The notes under the pieces: generated by a model
Seen by the model: only the letters and a program-made list of their open reading frames with translations
Told to the model about the DNA's origin: nothing
Databases searched by the model: none
Made by a program: the position numbers and the translations under genes
In this document: in pieces, positions 46,076 through 57,672 of the stretch
Numbering within the stretch: the first letter of the stretch is position 1
Layout: each line of letters opens with the position of its first letter
DNA from: Vibrio sinaloensis DSM 21326
GTDB taxonomy: Bacteria > Pseudomonadota > Gammaproteobacteria > Enterobacterales > Vibrionaceae
Direction of reading: 5' to 3'
NCBI RefSeq assembly: GCF_000189275.1
Contig: NZ_AEVT01000016.1
Span: forward strand, 47,659 to 111,658
Length of the DNA stretch: 64,000 nucleotides

Positions 46076-46774
46076 TATCTGCATTAAGCCCTGATTGAAA
46101 ATAGCCAACAGCTCTGTCGCTTGTGGGTGAGCTTTTGAAAACATTAAGTAGCTATCGTTGCTTAAAAATGGTTTTGGGTCGTAGGTAATTAAATCTTGCA
46201 TATCGGCGGGTAGGCGACTGAGGGTAAACAGACCGATGTGTTTCTCTTCTGGTAGGAGGGAGACCCTTCTGTATTTGAGTAGCTGGAATGCTTTACTCGG
46301 ATCTTCCACACGGGTCATTTTCACCTTTTCGTCTGCAATCAGCTTATCCAACGCTTCTCCATAACTGTAACCAAGTCCCCCAGCAAGGTGCTCACCTTGA
46401 ATATCGCTTAGCGAGCGCCAGCGAAACGGCTTTTCTTTGAGATGAAAGAAGACAAACTGCTCTTGGGCGACAGGTGCACTGTAGTAGAAATGTTCCATTC
46501 TCTCTTCTGCGTACATCCATACTGCAGTCGCGACATATTCACCTTCGCTGGCTTTTTTGTAAGCGCGTTTCCAAGGAAGAAAATGAAATTCGACTCGGTA
46601 GCCTTGGCTGGCAAATACGCGTTGCACTTTCTCTCCGACGTAACCAAAGTTCTCCAGCTTTTGACCAATAAATGGTGGCCACTCACCAGCGACAATCTTG
46701 ATCACTTTAGTATTGTCAGCGCTGAATACGACAGGGCAAAACAGGATGAGTATGAGAGAGAAAAGGGGTTTCAT
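46058..46774 (-). CDS. periplasmic substrate-binding protein (amino acid ABC type)
   Basis: This 238-aa protein has a signal peptide (MKPLFSLILILFCPVVFSA) and the family 3 solute-binding pattern IVAGEWPPFIGQKLENFGYVGE. No permease or ATPase gene is nearby, so it could be an orphan binding protein or a sensor-like relative. The start is ATG 46774, or the GTG immediately before it; AGGAG is spaced 10 or 7 nt from them. It converges on the M48 gene. Confidence 0.85.
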   Translation of the reverse strand: MKPLFSLILILFCPVVFSADNTKVIKIVAGEWPPFIGQKLENFGYVGEKVQRVFASQGYRVEFHFLPWKRAYKKASEGEYVATAVWMYAEERMEHFYYSAPVAQEQFVFFHLKEKPFRWRSLSDIQGEHLAGGLGYSYGEALDKLIADEKVKMTRVEDPSKAFQLLKYRRVSLLPEEKHIGLFTLSRLPADMQDLITYDPKPFLSNDSYLMFSKAHPQATELLAIFNQGLMQIEKSQQ

Positions 46775-46851
46775 CACAAGCTGGCTCCTTTCGCTTTCCC
46801 TTGTATTAACACTAGAACAAAAGTGGTAGAGATGTCACTTTAGGAACAGAA

Positions 46852-46882
46852 AATAAAAAAGCTGGTCGATTGACCAGCTTTT
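46852..46882 (-). terminator. terminator of valS
   Basis: AGCTGGTC (46860-46867), GATT loop, GACCAGCT (46872-46879); on the minus strand a run of six T follows. An A/T-rich flank on both sides makes it two-way. Confidence 0.9.
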
Positions 46883-46908
46883 GTCAGAGTATCACCTGCA
46901 GGCGTCGA

Positions 46909-49767
46909 TTATAGTGCCGCGATGGTGGTCTTTTGCTCTTCAAGCTTGGTTAGAGTCTCTTTGTAGCCTTCTAACTTCTCACGCTCTTTAGCGACAACCG
47001 CTTCAGGTGCTTTTGCAACGAAGCCTTCGTTACCTAGCTTACCTTCGATACGCTTGATTTCGCCGTGAGTCTTCTTGATTTCGCCATCCAGACGAGCAAG
47101 CTCAGCGTCTTTATCAATTAGACCCGCCATTGGGATCATCAGCTCAGACTTAGCAACCAGTGCAGTAGCACACGCTGGGGTTTCTTCACCTGCAGCCAGC
47201 ACACGTACAGACTCAAGCTTCGCCAAAGAAACAAGAACTTGCTTATTCGCTTCTAAGCGCGCAGCATCTTCTTCGCTCGCGGCTTTTAGCATCACTTCTA
47301 ACGGCTTACCTGGGTTGATATCGTATTCAGCACGTAGGTTACGGATGCTAGTGATGAATGACTTAACCCACTCGATGTCATCAAGTGCTGCTTGGTTGAA
47401 GTTCGCTTCGTCGAACTGAGGCAGTGCTTGAAGCATGATTGTCTCACCTTCAACACCATCTACCAATGGCTTAACGCTCTGCCAGATAGTCTCTGTGATG
47501 TATGGGATCACTGGGTGTGCAAGACGAAGTGTTTTCTCTAGAACTGTGATTAGCGTGCGACGTGTTCCACGTTGCTGCGCTTCATTGCCTTTCCAAAGCA
47601 CTGGCTTAGTTAGCTCTAGGTACCAGTCACAGAATTGGTTCCAGATGAATTCGTAAATCGTGTTTGCTGCCATGTCCAGACGGAAGTTATCAATGTGACC
47701 ATTGAACTCTTTCGCTGCTAGCTCAAACTGAGATTCGATCCACTTGTCTGCGAGTGAGTATTCAATTTCACCACCGTTGAAGCCACAGTCTTGCTCTTCT
47801 GTATTCATCAGTACGTAACGACTTGCGTTCCATAGCTTGTTACAGAAGTTACGGTAACCTTCTAGACGCTTCATATCCCAGTTGATATCACGACCAGTAG
47901 AAGCCATTGCTGCTAGAGTGAAGCGCAGTGCGTCAGTACCGTATGGTTCGATACCGTCTTCGAATGTCTTACGCGTGTTCTTTTCGATCTTCTTCGCTAG
48001 TTGAGGCTGCATCATGTTACCCGTGCGCTTCTCAACAAGAGACTCAAGATCAATACCATCGATCATGTCGATAGGGTCAAGAACATTCCCCTTAGACTTA
48101 GACATCTTGTCACCGTTTTCGTCGCGGATTAGACCAGTAACGTAGACGGTTTTAAATGGTACTTGTGGCTTGCCATTTTCATCTTTACAGAAGTGCATCG
48201 TCATCATGATCATGCGAGCAACCCAGAAGAAGATGATGTCGAAACCCGTCACTAGTACATCTGAAGGGTGGAATGTCTTCAGATCATCAGTGTTTTCAGG
48301 CCAGCCTTGTGTGCCGAACGTCCAAAGTGCAGAAGAGAACCAAGTATCAAGAACGTCGTCGTCTTGGCGTAGAACCACAACGGGCGCTAGGTTGTTGTTC
48401 GCACGAACTTCTTCTTCGGTGCGGCCTACGTATACGTTGCCGTCGTTGTCGTACCATGCCGGGATGCGGTGACCCCACCAAAGCTGACGAGAGATACACC
48501 AGTCTTGAATGTCACGCATCCAAGAGAAGTACATGTTTTCGTATTGCTTAGGAACGAATTGGATCTCGCCATCTTCAACTGCTTTCGTCGCCGTTTCAGC
48601 AAGAGGTGCTGTGCGAACGTACCATTGGTCAGTCAGCATAGGTTCAATCACCACGCCGCCACGGTCACCGTAAGGAACCGTTAGATCGTGATCTTTAATT
48701 TCTTCTAGCAGACCTAGCTCATCAAACTCAGCAACGATTGCCTTACGAGCAGCAAAACGCTCCATACCGTGGTATTTCGCTGGCAACTCAGTTGAGTACG
48801 CATCGCTGGCTTCGCCGTTGGTGGTGAAGACTTCAGCAGCATCGCGAATATCGGCATTGAACGTAAGAATGTTGATCATTGGTAGTTGATGGCGCTTACC
48901 AACTTCATAGTCGTTGAAGTCGTGCGCAGGGGTGATTTTCACACAACCTGTGCCTTTTTCCATATCGGCGTGCTCATCGCCTACGATAGGGATCAGACGG
49001 TTCACGATAGGAAGCAGGATTTCTTTACCAATAAGATCTTTGTAGCGAGGATCTTCTGGGTTTACAGCAACACCTGTATCACCCAGCATTGTCTCAGGAC
49101 GAGTCGTCGCAACAACAATGTAGTCTTTGCCTTCAGCTGTCTTAACGCCATTCGCTAGCGGGTAGCGGAAGTGCCACATGTGGCCTTTTTTGTCTTTATT
49201 TTCAACTTCAAGATCCGAGATGGCTGTGTGCAGCTTAGGGTCCCAGTTTACTAAACGCTTACCACGATAGATGAGGTCTTCTTCGTACAGACGAACAAAT
49301 ACTTCTTGAACGGCGTTAGAAAGGCCGTCATCCATAGTGAAACGCTCACGGTCCCAGTCTACAGATGCACCTAGGCGACGAAGCTGCTTAGTGATGGTGC
49401 CGCCAGATTCCCCTTTCCATTCCCAGATTTTGTCAATGAACGCGTCACGGCCATAGTCGTGCTTAGTTTTGCCTTCTTCAGCAGCGATCTTACGCTCAAC
49501 AACCATTTGAGTCGCGATACCTGCGTGGTCAGTACCGACTTGCCAAAGGGTGTTTTTGCCCTTCATACGCTCAGCACGGATCAGAGTATCCATGATGGTG
49601 TCTTGGAACGCGTGGCCCATGTGTAGGCTACCAGTGACGTTCGGTGGTGGGATCATGATGCTGTATGATTCTTTCGACGTGTCACCGTGTGGCTTGAAGT
49701 AGCCTTTTTCTTCCCAAGCTTGGTATAAAGCTTGTTCAATTGAAGTTGGGTTGTATGTTTTTTCCAT
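46909..49767 (-). CDS. valS: valyl-tRNA synthetase
   Basis: This 952-aa class I synthetase charges tRNA-Val. The HIGH-type motif appears as HMGH in [15 protein letters not shown], the KMSKS motif is intact, and the editing domain ([17 protein letters not shown]) is present. The C-terminal coiled coil characteristic of ValRS is seen in the last 60 residues. It follows holC and pepA on the same strand, the usual gene order. Confidence 0.98.
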   Translation of the reverse strand: MEKTYNPTSIEQALYQAWEEKGYFKPHGDTSKESYSIMIPPPNVTGSLHMGHAFQDTIMDTLIRAERMKGKNTLWQVGTDHAGIATQMVVERKIAAEEGKTKHDYGRDAFIDKIWEWKGESGGTITKQLRRLGASVDWDRERFTMDDGLSNAVQEVFVRLYEEDLIYRGKRLVNWDPKLHTAISDLEVENKDKKGHMWHFRYPLANGVKTAEGKDYIVVATTRPETMLGDTGVAVNPEDPRYKDLIGKEILLPIVNRLIPIVGDEHADMEKGTGCVKITPAHDFNDYEVGKRHQLPMINILTFNADIRDAAEVFTTNGEASDAYSTELPAKYHGMERFAARKAIVAEFDELGLLEEIKDHDLTVPYGDRGGVVIEPMLTDQWYVRTAPLAETATKAVEDGEIQFVPKQYENMYFSWMRDIQDWCISRQLWWGHRIPAWYDNDGNVYVGRTEEEVRANNNLAPVVVLRQDDDVLDTWFSSALWTFGTQGWPENTDDLKTFHPSDVLVTGFDIIFFWVARMIMMTMHFCKDENGKPQVPFKTVYVTGLIRDENGDKMSKSKGNVLDPIDMIDGIDLESLVEKRTGNMMQPQLAKKIEKNTRKTFEDGIEPYGTDALRFTLAAMASTGRDINWDMKRLEGYRNFCNKLWNASRYVLMNTEEQDCGFNGGEIEYSLADKWIESQFELAAKEFNGHIDNFRLDMAANTIYEFIWNQFCDWYLELTKPVLWKGNEAQQRGTRRTLITVLEKTLRLAHPVIPYITETIWQSVKPLVDGVEGETIMLQALPQFDEANFNQAALDDIEWVKSFITSIRNLRAEYDINPGKPLEVMLKAASEEDAARLEANKQVLVSLAKLESVRVLAAGEETPACATALVAKSELMIPMAGLIDKDAELARLDGEIKKTHGEIKRIEGKLGNEGFVAKAPEAVVAKEREKLEGYKETLTKLEEQKTTIAAL

Positions 49768-49880
49768 AGCTATAGATATTCTGCTGATAGGTCTGGTTTA
49801 ATTCTAAGTCAATCTTTATAAGTGAGGGATCTCTAACAAGATCGCCTTAACTATAAGGATTGACCGGTTGTGTTTGTTGC

Positions 49881-49898
49881 TAGGGTCAACAGACCCTA
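49881..49898 (-). terminator. hairpin at the holC stop
   Basis: TAGGGTC (49881-49887) and GACCCTA (49892-49898) pair around AACA, overlapping the last codon and stop of holC. No T run follows, so it may cap mRNA or cause partial termination before valS. Confidence 0.4.
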
Positions 49899-50345
49899 TG
49901 CGTGTTCGATCGCGATCGTTTGTAGCTGATAGCCCGCTTGGCGGTAGATTTTATATCTTTCTCGCGCCAGTTGCTTGGCTTTTTCTTCGCAAGGGACGAA
50001 GTCTACCACCTCAGCAAACTTGTTCGCAAAGGTTGTATTATTTTCCGCCAAATTTATTACCAGTTGTCGATTCCAAGAAGGTTTGACTGACTGATGGCCT
50101 ATTTCTATGTTTGTCGCATACCTTGGCCCTTCTCCGACCAAGTTGTGGGCCATGTATTCACTAGGTTCGACCTGCCAAAAATGCTCGGCTAATTGCTCTG
50201 CGTGTGTTTTGTCGTGACAGTTAATATAGACCTTGGCGCCTTGCTTGGCGAAATGGCGAACCAAAAACAGCACATAGGCATCAAATCCATCCGCACTCGC
50301 TTGGGGCGAATCAGGATTGACGATGTAGAAGGTTGCGTTTGCCAT
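49896..50345 (-). CDS. holC: DNA polymerase III subunit chi
   Basis: This 149-aa protein links the clamp loader to single-stranded DNA-binding protein. It begins MANATFYIVNPDSPQ and includes the conserved RHFAKQGAKVYINCHDKTHAEQL and PSWNRQLVINL patterns of HolC. It sits between pepA and valS as in other gammaproteobacteria, separated from pepA by a terminator-like hairpin. Confidence 0.95.
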   Translation of the reverse strand: MANATFYIVNPDSPQASADGFDAYVLFLVRHFAKQGAKVYINCHDKTHAEQLAEHFWQVEPSEYMAHNLVGEGPRYATNIEIGHQSVKPSWNRQLVINLAENNTTFANKFAEVVDFVPCEEKAKQLARERYKIYRQAGYQLQTIAIEHA

Positions 50346-50370
50346 AGTTCAGCTCAATATTGTGGAAAAC

Positions 50371-50395
50371 AAAAAAGGGCCTTACGGCCCTTTTT
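50371..50395 (-). terminator. terminator between pepA and holC
   Basis: AAAAAGGGCC (50372-50381), TTAC, GGCCCTTTTT (50386-50395). It has A and T runs on both sides and would stop most pepA transcripts; holC and valS then need read-through or another promoter. Confidence 0.85.
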
Positions 50396-50408
50396 AACTG
50401 TGTGAGGA

Positions 50409-51917
50409 TTATTCCTCAGTTTCTTGGCCACTGCGGTTAAGCAGGAATTGGACAAGCATTGAGACTGGGCGGCCTGTTGAGCCTTTCGCTGCACCTGATT
50501 TCCACGCAGTGCCTGCGATATCGATGTGTGCCCAGTGGTATTTCTTAGCGAATTTAGACAGGAAGCAGCCTGCAGTGATAGTGCCACCAGGACGACCACC
50601 AATGTTTGCCATATCAGCAAACGGGCTCTTCAATTGCTCATGGTATTCGTCTGCCATTGGAAGACGCCATGCGCGGTCACTTGCTTGCTCAGAAGCGTTG
50701 ATCAGCTCGTGAGACAGCGGATTGTGGTTTGAGATAACGCCGCTGATGTGGTGACCAAGTGCGATAACACAAGCACCGGTTAGGGTCGCTACATCGACAA
50801 CACACTCTGGCTCGTAACGCTCTACGTAAGTGAGAGCATCACACAGCACTAGGCGACCTTCTGCATCCGTGTTCAATACCTCTACAGTTTGACCAGACAT
50901 GGTAGTGAGAATGTCACCTGGACGGTAAGCATTGCTGCCCGGCATGTTTTCACAGCCCGCAAGGATAGCCACGACGTTAATTGGCAGGTTCAATTTTGCC
51001 AGTGCCTTCATGGTACCGAATACAGATGCAGCACCACACATGTCGTACTTCATCTCATCCATACCATCACCAGGTTTTAGAGAGATACCGCCTGAATCGA
51101 AGGTTAGACCTTTACCCACTAGGACAATTGGTTTTGCTTCTGGATCTGGGTTGCCCTTGTACTCCATGATAGACATCATAGATTCGTTCTTAGAACCACG
51201 ACCAACCGCAAGGTATGAAGTCATACCCAGTTTTTCCATCTCTTGCTCACCAATGATCTTGGTGGTTACCGTCTCATAGTCATCCGCTAGACGACGAGCT
51301 TGAGAGGCTAGGTAAGCAGGGTTTGCGATGTTTGGTGGCATATTGCCGAGGTCTTTCGATGCTTTCACACCAGAAGAAATAGCAAGACCGTGTGCAATCG
51401 CCTTCTCGCCTAGGTTAAGTTCACGACGCGTAGGTACGTTGAATACCAGCTTGCGTAGTGGGCGGCGAGTTTCTGGCTTAACACTCTTGAATTGATCAAA
51501 GGTGTACAGACCATCTTTTGTTGCTTCAACGGCTTGACGCACTTTCCAGTAAGTGTCGCGACCTTTAACGTGCAGCTCGGTTAGGAAACATACCGCTTCC
51601 ATAGAACCTGTTTCGTTAAGAGTGTTGATTGTTTTTTGAATGATCTCTTTGTATTGGCGCTCGCCAAGCTCACGCTCTTTACCACAACCAACAAGCAGCA
51701 CTCGCTCTGAAAGCACACCAGGTACTTGATGAAGCAGTAGCATCTGCCCTGGTTTACCTTCTAGGTCACCACGGCGAAGTAGTGAACTGATATAGCCATC
51801 GCTGATTTTGTCGAGTTGCTCAGCGACCGGAGAAAGACGGCGTGGTTCAAACACACCTACAACGATACATGCGCTGCGCTGTTTCTCAGGGCTGCCACTC
51901 TTTACACTGAACTCCAT
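50409..51917 (-). CDS. pepA: leucyl aminopeptidase PepA
   Basis: This 502-aa M17 zinc aminopeptidase cuts N-terminal residues from peptides and in E. coli also binds DNA (carAB control, Xer recombination). The signature [16 protein letters not shown] and the [16 protein letters not shown] and DMCGAASV metal-ligand motifs are present. AGGAG is 5 nt before the ATG. It is divergent from lptF, as is typical. Confidence 0.97.
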   Translation of the reverse strand: MEFSVKSGSPEKQRSACIVVGVFEPRRLSPVAEQLDKISDGYISSLLRRGDLEGKPGQMLLLHQVPGVLSERVLLVGCGKERELGERQYKEIIQKTINTLNETGSMEAVCFLTELHVKGRDTYWKVRQAVEATKDGLYTFDQFKSVKPETRRPLRKLVFNVPTRRELNLGEKAIAHGLAISSGVKASKDLGNMPPNIANPAYLASQARRLADDYETVTTKIIGEQEMEKLGMTSYLAVGRGSKNESMMSIMEYKGNPDPEAKPIVLVGKGLTFDSGGISLKPGDGMDEMKYDMCGAASVFGTMKALAKLNLPINVVAILAGCENMPGSNAYRPGDILTTMSGQTVEVLNTDAEGRLVLCDALTYVERYEPECVVDVATLTGACVIALGHHISGVISNHNPLSHELINASEQASDRAWRLPMADEYHEQLKSPFADMANIGGRPGGTITAGCFLSKFAKKYHWAHIDIAGTAWKSGAAKGSTGRPVSMLVQFLLNRSGQETEE

Positions 51918-52108
51918 GCGTACTCCTACATCCTGAAGACAAATAGAACTAAATGTTAGATAATGCCGTCTTACTTGTTGATTCCTTACTCGGAACTACT
52001 CTTAAATAAGTGCGCTAACAGTTAGCCAAAAAATTTAAAAATAAAAGGTTCAACGGGAAATTATAGTGATTCAATTAAAAAAACAAGTTTTGTATAGGTA
52101 ATTTCAGC

Positions 52109-53209
52109 GTGATTATTGTTAGATATTTGATCCGCGAGACACTCAAAAGCCAATTAGCGATATTTTTTGTGCTTTTGCTCGTCTTTATCAGTCAGACTTT
52201 TATTAAAGTGTTAGGAGATGCGACTGACGGTGATATTCCCGCTCGGCTGATATTGGCTATCGTAGGTTTGAACATCCCACAGATGGGATTACTGATGCTG
52301 CCGATGAGTCTTTATCTCGGTATCTTGCTCACTTTTGGCCGTTTGTACAGCGAAAGTGAAATCACAGTAATGAATGCGACGGGAATGGGCAGTAAGTTCC
52401 TGATTCGCGCTGCGATGTCCCTGGCATTTATTACAACAGCGTTAGCGGCTTTCAACACTTTGTATTTAGCTCCGTGGAGCCAAGAGAGAGAGGCGCAACT
52501 CATTGAACAAGTGGCAGCTGAGAGCAGTGTCGACTTGCTTAAAGCGGGCCAGTTTCAGCGCACACCAGATGGTTCGTCTGTGGTGTTCATCGACTCTATC
52601 AAGGACAATCAGCTCAATAACGTCTTCGTTGCTCAACTGCGCCCACGCGATGCGATCTTACCAAGTGTCATGTTCTCTAACTCAGGAGAGGTCAAGGAGC
52701 ACTCGGATGGTCGCCAAATGATTGTGATGCATGATGGGACACGTTATGAAGGCATTCCCACTCGACTCGACTATATGGTGACTGAGTTTGAGCAATACAG
52801 TGGTTTGATTGGTCAGCGTGAAGTTGAAGCGAAACGCCGAGGCTGGGGAGCGGTACCAACGCTTGACCTGATCGAAAGTTCGGATCTTTCTGCCAAGGCT
52901 GAGCTGCAGTGGCGCATTTCCTTGTTTGTGTGTATCCCACTGCTAACCATGTTGGTGGTGCCACTTTCTGCGGTCAACCCTCGTCAGGGGCGTTTTGCGA
53001 AAATGGGGCCAGCAATCCTTGCATACTTTGTTTACTTTATCTCAATATCGACCACGAAATCAGCGATTGAAGATGGCAATATCCCTGCCGCAATTGGTAT
53101 GTGGCCAATCAATTTCGCTTTGTTGGTCGCCGCTATTACGGTGAACTTTATGGATAGCGTTCCAGTACGACGCATGAAAGACAAATTTAGACAACGTAAG
53201 GTGTCGTAG
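52109..53209 (+). CDS. lptF: LPS export permease LptF
   Basis: This 366-aa inner-membrane protein forms the LptB2FG transporter that extracts lipopolysaccharide from the inner membrane. There are three N-terminal and three C-terminal helices around a large periplasmic beta-jellyroll. The IVRYLIRETLKSQLAIFF start is standard. The start codon is GTG. lptG follows 3 bp later. LptB is encoded elsewhere. Confidence 0.96.
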   Translation: MIIVRYLIRETLKSQLAIFFVLLLVFISQTFIKVLGDATDGDIPARLILAIVGLNIPQMGLLMLPMSLYLGILLTFGRLYSESEITVMNATGMGSKFLIRAAMSLAFITTALAAFNTLYLAPWSQEREAQLIEQVAAESSVDLLKAGQFQRTPDGSSVVFIDSIKDNQLNNVFVAQLRPRDAILPSVMFSNSGEVKEHSDGRQMIVMHDGTRYEGIPTRLDYMVTEFEQYSGLIGQREVEAKRRGWGAVPTLDLIESSDLSAKAELQWRISLFVCIPLLTMLVVPLSAVNPRQGRFAKMGPAILAYFVYFISISTTKSAIEDGNIPAAIGMWPINFALLVAAITVNFMDSVPVRRMKDKFRQRKVS

Positions 53210-53212
53210 CAC

Positions 53213-54283
53213 GTGTTTAAGATTCTAGATCTCTATATTGGCCGAACCATTATCGCCACCACTACCATGGTACTCGCCACCTTGATTGGCTTGTCGGGTA
53301 TTATTCGTTTCGTCGAGCAATTGCGAAGTGTTGGACGAGGCAGTTATGACTTGTTACACGCATTTTACTTTGTGGTGCTAGGGGTTCCGCGTGATATCGA
53401 AATGTTCTTTGCCATGTCGGCTTTGCTTGGCGCCTTGATTGGTTTAGGGATGCTGGCATCGAGCTCTGAGCTGGTGGTCATGCAAGCTTCTGGTTACTCG
53501 AAACTGGATATTGGCATCTCTGTGTTGAAAACGGCCGTGCCTTTAATGTTGATCATCATGTTGCTGGGTGAGTGGGGCGCGCCTCAGGCACAAAAAATGG
53601 CGCGAGAGTTGCGCTCATTTTCAATCTCTGGAGGGCAGATCGTGTCCGTCAGGGCAGGGGTATGGGCTCGGGATGCTGACGACTTTATTTTTATAGGCAA
53701 AGTGGAAGATGACAACCTCTATGGCCTGAAAGTGTGGCGCTTTGACGAAGATAAGAAGCTTTACCAAGTCCTTTTTGCACCTGAAGCGGATTATCAAGGC
53801 AACAACCAGTGGTTGCTCAAAGATACTCAAATCACTGATATGGCCGACCGAGTAGAGTTAGCCAAGTCGACTGTACGAGAATATAACTGGCACACCACTT
53901 TGGTACCGGACAAGTTAGCAGTGGTAAAAGTGGAGCCAGAAGAGCTGGCGATGAGTGGCCTTTATGATTACGTCACCTACCTGAAAGAGTCGGAGCAGGA
54001 TTCGTCACGCTATGAGCTGGCCTTGTGGCGTAAGGTTACCCAACCGTTCTCCATTGCCGTTATGATGCTGATGGCGTTGTCGTTCGTATTTGGCCCACTA
54101 CGCAGTGTCAGTATGGGGGCAAGAATCTTGTCCGGTGTGGTGGCGGGATTCACTTTCTATATTTCCAGTGAGTTTTTTGGCCCTCTCACCTTAGTGTATG
54201 GTATTCCACCAGTGTTTGGTGCCATCATGCCAAGTATCGTGTTCTTAACGATTGCGATACTCTTGTTGAGAAGAAAGCTTTAA
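53213..54283 (+). CDS. lptG: LPS export permease LptG
   Basis: This 356-aa partner of LptF has the same layout: LDLYIGRTIIATTTMVLATL at the start, a periplasmic beta domain, and three C-terminal helices. It starts with GTG 3 bp after lptF. A strong two-way terminator follows, and beyond it mutS is read from the other strand. Confidence 0.96.
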   Translation: MFKILDLYIGRTIIATTTMVLATLIGLSGIIRFVEQLRSVGRGSYDLLHAFYFVVLGVPRDIEMFFAMSALLGALIGLGMLASSSELVVMQASGYSKLDIGISVLKTAVPLMLIIMLLGEWGAPQAQKMARELRSFSISGGQIVSVRAGVWARDADDFIFIGKVEDDNLYGLKVWRFDEDKKLYQVLFAPEADYQGNNQWLLKDTQITDMADRVELAKSTVREYNWHTTLVPDKLAVVKVEPEELAMSGLYDYVTYLKESEQDSSRYELALWRKVTQPFSIAVMMLMALSFVFGPLRSVSMGARILSGVVAGFTFYISSEFFGPLTLVYGIPPVFGAIMPSIVFLTIAILLLRRKL

Positions 54284-54284
54284 T

Positions 54285-54316
54285 AAAAAAGGCTGCCGAT
54301 GAAGGCAGCCTTTTTT
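54285..54316. terminator. two-way terminator between lptG and mutS
   Basis: AAAAAAGGCTGCC (54285-54297) and GGCAGCCTTTTTT (54304-54316) pair around GATGAA. It separates two convergent genes. Confidence 0.93.
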
Positions 54317-54342
54317 ACTTCTCAACCTGTAAGCAATATCAA

Positions 54343-56907
54343 CTAGAGTAGCTTCTTCAAACGGTAAAGTTCTTCGAGTGCTTGGCGCGGAGTGAGATCA
54401 TCAGGGTCAATGTTTGCCAGTGCTTCTTCAACTTCACTTGGCTCAGGAATTAGGCTCAATTGATTGGCAATGTCCACTGCTGGGCCAGAAGCAGAAGAGG
54501 ATTCATTCTGGCCGATTAACTCAAGTTGAGTCAGTTTAGCGCGAGCATTTTTAATCACACTTTTTGGTACGCCCGCTAAGCCTGCCACGGCCAGGCCGTA
54601 AGATTTGCTCGCGGCACCTTCTTGAACGGCGTGCATGAACGCAATGCTGTCTCCATGTTCAACGGCATCGAGGTGGACGTTAGCCAAATGTGGAATTTGA
54701 TTCGGTAACTCAGTCAATTCGAAGTAGTGCGTCGCAAATAGGGTCATAGAGCCGAGCTCTTTGGCAAGCCACTCAGCGCTTGCCCAAGCTAATGACAGGC
54801 CATCATAAGTACTGGTTCCGCGACCGATTTCATCCATCAATACCAAGCTGTTCGACGTGGCATTGTGGAGGATGTTGGCTGTCTCTGTCATCTCTACCAT
54901 AAACGTTGAGCGACCAGAGGCTAAGTCATCAGACGCCCCGATACGAGTAAATATTCGATCGATAGAGCCAATTTGCGCCGCTTCTGCTGGTACATATGAA
55001 CCGATATGAGCCATAAGTGCAATCAGAGCGGTTTGACGCATATAGGTAGATTTACCACCCATGTTCGGACCTGTGATGATCAACATCTTGCGTGCGGGGT
55101 TTAGCTCAATTGGGTTGGCGATGAAAGGCTCGTCCATCACTTGCTCTACCACAGGGTGGCGACCCGATTGAATATGAATGCCCGCTTCTTTCGTGAGCGT
55201 TGGTCGGCAGTAATCTAGACTATCGGCTCGCTCAGCTAAGTTTTGCAGTACATCAATTTGAGATACCGCAGAGGCTAAGTTTTGCATCTGCTCTAAATGA
55301 GGCAACAACAAATCGAACAGTTCTTCCCACAACTGCTTCTCAAGTGCTAGCGCTTTGGATTTTGAGTTGAGCACTTTGTCTTCGTGCTCTTTTAATTCAG
55401 GGATTATGTAACGCTCAGCGTTTTTCAATGTTTGGCGGCGAACATAATGAGGTGGAACCAAATGGCTCTGTCCGCGACTCACTTGAATAAAGAAGCCGTG
55501 CACATTGTTATAACCTACTTTTAGGCTGTCGATGCCGTGACGTTCACGCTCATCTTGCTCAAGTTTTTCTAAATATTCTGTTGCACCATCGGCCAGCTTA
55601 CGCCATTCATCTAACTCCGCGTTATAGCCTTCGGCGATGACACCTCCATCTCGAATGACCACTGGCGGGTTTTCTTTGATTGCTTGCTCAAGTAGTTCAC
55701 ACACTTCGTCCATTGGCGCGGCGTACTTGGCTAGCTGAGATAGGTAGGAGTGATTGAGGCTCCCCATTAATTCTGAGAGTTCAGGGAGTTGCTGCATTGC
55801 ATAGCGAAGTCTTGCCATGTCGCGTGGGCGAGCACTGCGCAGCGCAAGGCGGGCTAAAATGCGTTCGATATCACCAATTTGTTTTAACACTGGATGCAGA
55901 TCCGCAAACAGTGCCGCTTCTTTCAGTTCTGAAATCGCATCAAGACGGTGATTTAAGGTGTCAATATCGCGCATTGGCTGATGCAGCCAACGTTTTAGCA
56001 TACGGCTGCCCATAGCGGTTGCACTGTGATCGAGCACTTGGGCAAGGGTATTGTCGGTACCACCCGCTAAGTTCTGGGTAATCTCTAGATTACGGCGCGT
56101 TGCTGCATCCAAAATCACGGAATGGTCTTGGCGATCGTAAGTGAGTGAACGAATATGAGGCAGGGCGGTACGTTGGGTATCTTTGACGTATTGGATTAAG
56201 CAGCCAGCAGCACATAGGCCTAACTTGGCATGCTCGACCCCAAAACCAACCAGATCGCGCGTGCCGAACTGTTGGTTAAGCTGCTGTTTAGCCGTGTCGA
56301 TTTCAAATTCCCACACTGGTCGGCGGCGATTGCCATTGCGTGATGACATCAAGTGTACTGGCTCAAAATCTTCCGGGAATAACAACTCTCGCGGGGCAGT
56401 ACGTTGTAGCTCTGCAGCCATTGCCTCTTCGGTTTCAGGCTCCATTAGTTGGAAGCGGCCTGAAGTGACATCTAAAGTCGCGTAACCAAACTTACCGTCA
56501 TGGTGATAGATGGCAGCAATTAAGTTGTCGATACGCTCAGAGAGCAGTGCTTCATCAGTCACTGTCCCAGGTGTAACAATACGCACTACCGCACGCTCTA
56601 CAGGGCCTTTACTTGTCGCTGGATCTCCGATTTGTTCACAAATGGCCACCGATTCACCAAGCTGAACAAGTTTGGCTAAATAGCCTTCTACGGCATGAAA
56701 CGGAACCCCAGCCATTGGAATCGGTTCACCAGCCGATGCGCCACGTTTTGTCAGAGAGATATCCAACAGCTGTGATGCGCGCTTGGCATCATCATAAAAA
56801 AGCTCGTAGAAATCACCCATTCGATAGAACAGCAAGATATCCGGGTTCTCAGCTTTCAACTTGAGATATTGCTGCATCATGGGTGTGTGTTTTTGTTCAG
56901 CTTTCAC
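54343..56907 (-). CDS. mutS: DNA mismatch repair protein MutS
   Basis: This 854-aa protein binds base mismatches. The mismatch-reading Phe33-x-Glu35 lies in GDFYELF, the Walker A is GPNMGGKST, and the C-terminal [17 protein letters not shown] is typical. The start is taken as GTG at 56907, which gives the normal length and the family N-terminus [13 protein letters not shown]; the frame stays open much further upstream, but that part overlaps pncC. In other vibrios mutS adjoins rpoS, but here it is followed by lptG. Confidence 0.95.
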   Translation of the reverse strand: MKAEQKHTPMMQQYLKLKAENPDILLFYRMGDFYELFYDDAKRASQLLDISLTKRGASAGEPIPMAGVPFHAVEGYLAKLVQLGESVAICEQIGDPATSKGPVERAVVRIVTPGTVTDEALLSERIDNLIAAIYHHDGKFGYATLDVTSGRFQLMEPETEEAMAAELQRTAPRELLFPEDFEPVHLMSSRNGNRRRPVWEFEIDTAKQQLNQQFGTRDLVGFGVEHAKLGLCAAGCLIQYVKDTQRTALPHIRSLTYDRQDHSVILDAATRRNLEITQNLAGGTDNTLAQVLDHSATAMGSRMLKRWLHQPMRDIDTLNHRLDAISELKEAALFADLHPVLKQIGDIERILARLALRSARPRDMARLRYAMQQLPELSELMGSLNHSYLSQLAKYAAPMDEVCELLEQAIKENPPVVIRDGGVIAEGYNAELDEWRKLADGATEYLEKLEQDERERHGIDSLKVGYNNVHGFFIQVSRGQSHLVPPHYVRRQTLKNAERYIIPELKEHEDKVLNSKSKALALEKQLWEELFDLLLPHLEQMQNLASAVSQIDVLQNLAERADSLDYCRPTLTKEAGIHIQSGRHPVVEQVMDEPFIANPIELNPARKMLIITGPNMGGKSTYMRQTALIALMAHIGSYVPAEAAQIGSIDRIFTRIGASDDLASGRSTFMVEMTETANILHNATSNSLVLMDEIGRGTSTYDGLSLAWASAEWLAKELGSMTLFATHYFELTELPNQIPHLANVHLDAVEHGDSIAFMHAVQEGAASKSYGLAVAGLAGVPKSVIKNARAKLTQLELIGQNESSSASGPAVDIANQLSLIPEPSEVEEALANIDPDDLTPRQALEELYRLKKLL

Positions 56908-56990
56908 AGGTAAGATCTTTTGTTTATTTCTATTGCGGCTTAGGATACGTGAATCATCATTGAGCGAAAAGACACAAAAGGTATTTAGAT

Positions 56991-57479
56991 ATGGAATCGA
57001 CCCAAAACCTTTCTCAGCAACTCGGGGCTTTAATGTTGGAACAACAAAAGGTGCTAACAACCGCAGAGTCTTGCACAGGTGGCGGTATTTCTGCGGCGGT
57101 GACCGATGTTGCAGGTAGCTCAGCTTGGTTCGATCGCGCATTTATTACCTACAGCAATGAAGCCAAAATGGAGATGCTTGGCGTTCGCGCTGAAACTCTG
57201 GACAAGTACGGAGCGGTGAGCGAGTCAACCGTTCACGAAATGGTACAAGGGGCTTTACGGCACTCTCGCGCGAACATCGCTGTCTCGGTTAGCGGTATTG
57301 CGGGTCCTGGCGGCGGCAGCGCAGAGAAACCGGTTGGCACCGTATGCTTTGCTTGGGCTGACAGTGACGGCTGGTTGAAGGTCGCAAGCTACCATTTTGC
57401 TGGCGACCGTAACTCGGTACGTCAACAGGCTGTTGAAGTGGCACAAAAGGTACTGTATGAAAAGCTATCAAATTCGTAG
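56991..57479 (+). CDS. pncC: nicotinamide-nucleotide amidase PncC (CinA C-terminal domain)
   Basis: This 162-aa enzyme deamidates NMN to nicotinate mononucleotide in pyridine nucleotide recycling. It has the CinA-C signature [22 protein letters not shown] and the [19 protein letters not shown] core, but not the N-terminal MoaB-like domain of full CinA. AAGG precedes the ATG. It is divergent from mutS (83 bp apart) and lies upstream of recA, the usual place for this gene. Confidence 0.95.
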   Translation: MESTQNLSQQLGALMLEQQKVLTTAESCTGGGISAAVTDVAGSSAWFDRAFITYSNEAKMEMLGVRAETLDKYGAVSESTVHEMVQGALRHSRANIAVSVSGIAGPGGGSAEKPVGTVCFAWADSDGWLKVASYHFAGDRNSVRQQAVEVAQKVLYEKLSNS

Positions 57480-57556
57480 TATTGGTTAAGTTATAAAATA
57501 GTTTTAAATAAAATCAGATAGATAGCGATAAAATCTAAAAAAAATCCATACAGGTG

Positions 57557-57584
57557 TAGACACTGTATGAATCAACAGTATAAT
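57557..57584 (+). promoter_or_regulatory. recA promoter with LexA box in the spacer
   Basis: TAGACA (57557-57562), a 16-bp spacer, and TATAAT (57579-57584). The spacer is exactly the LexA box CTGTATGAATCAACAG (CTG-N10-CAG). The layout is the same as in the E. coli recA promoter, so SOS induction is almost certain. Confidence 0.93.
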
Positions 57585-57672
57585 GGCTTTCATTGATTGT
57601 TCAGCAATGCAAGCTGAATGGAAGAATTTGATTGATATTCATCGGCATAAGATGAGTCATTTGGAGAAAGTG

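Noticed and set aside
56908..57141. Longer MutS start, 78 codons upstream
   Set aside because: The extra part overlaps pncC on the other strand, does not look like MutS, and would exceed the family length.
57583..57672. Longer RecA start, 30 codons upstream
   Set aside because: The codon at 57583 lies within the -10 box of the promoter, so it cannot be in the mRNA; the start at 57673 has a good Shine-Dalgarno sequence.
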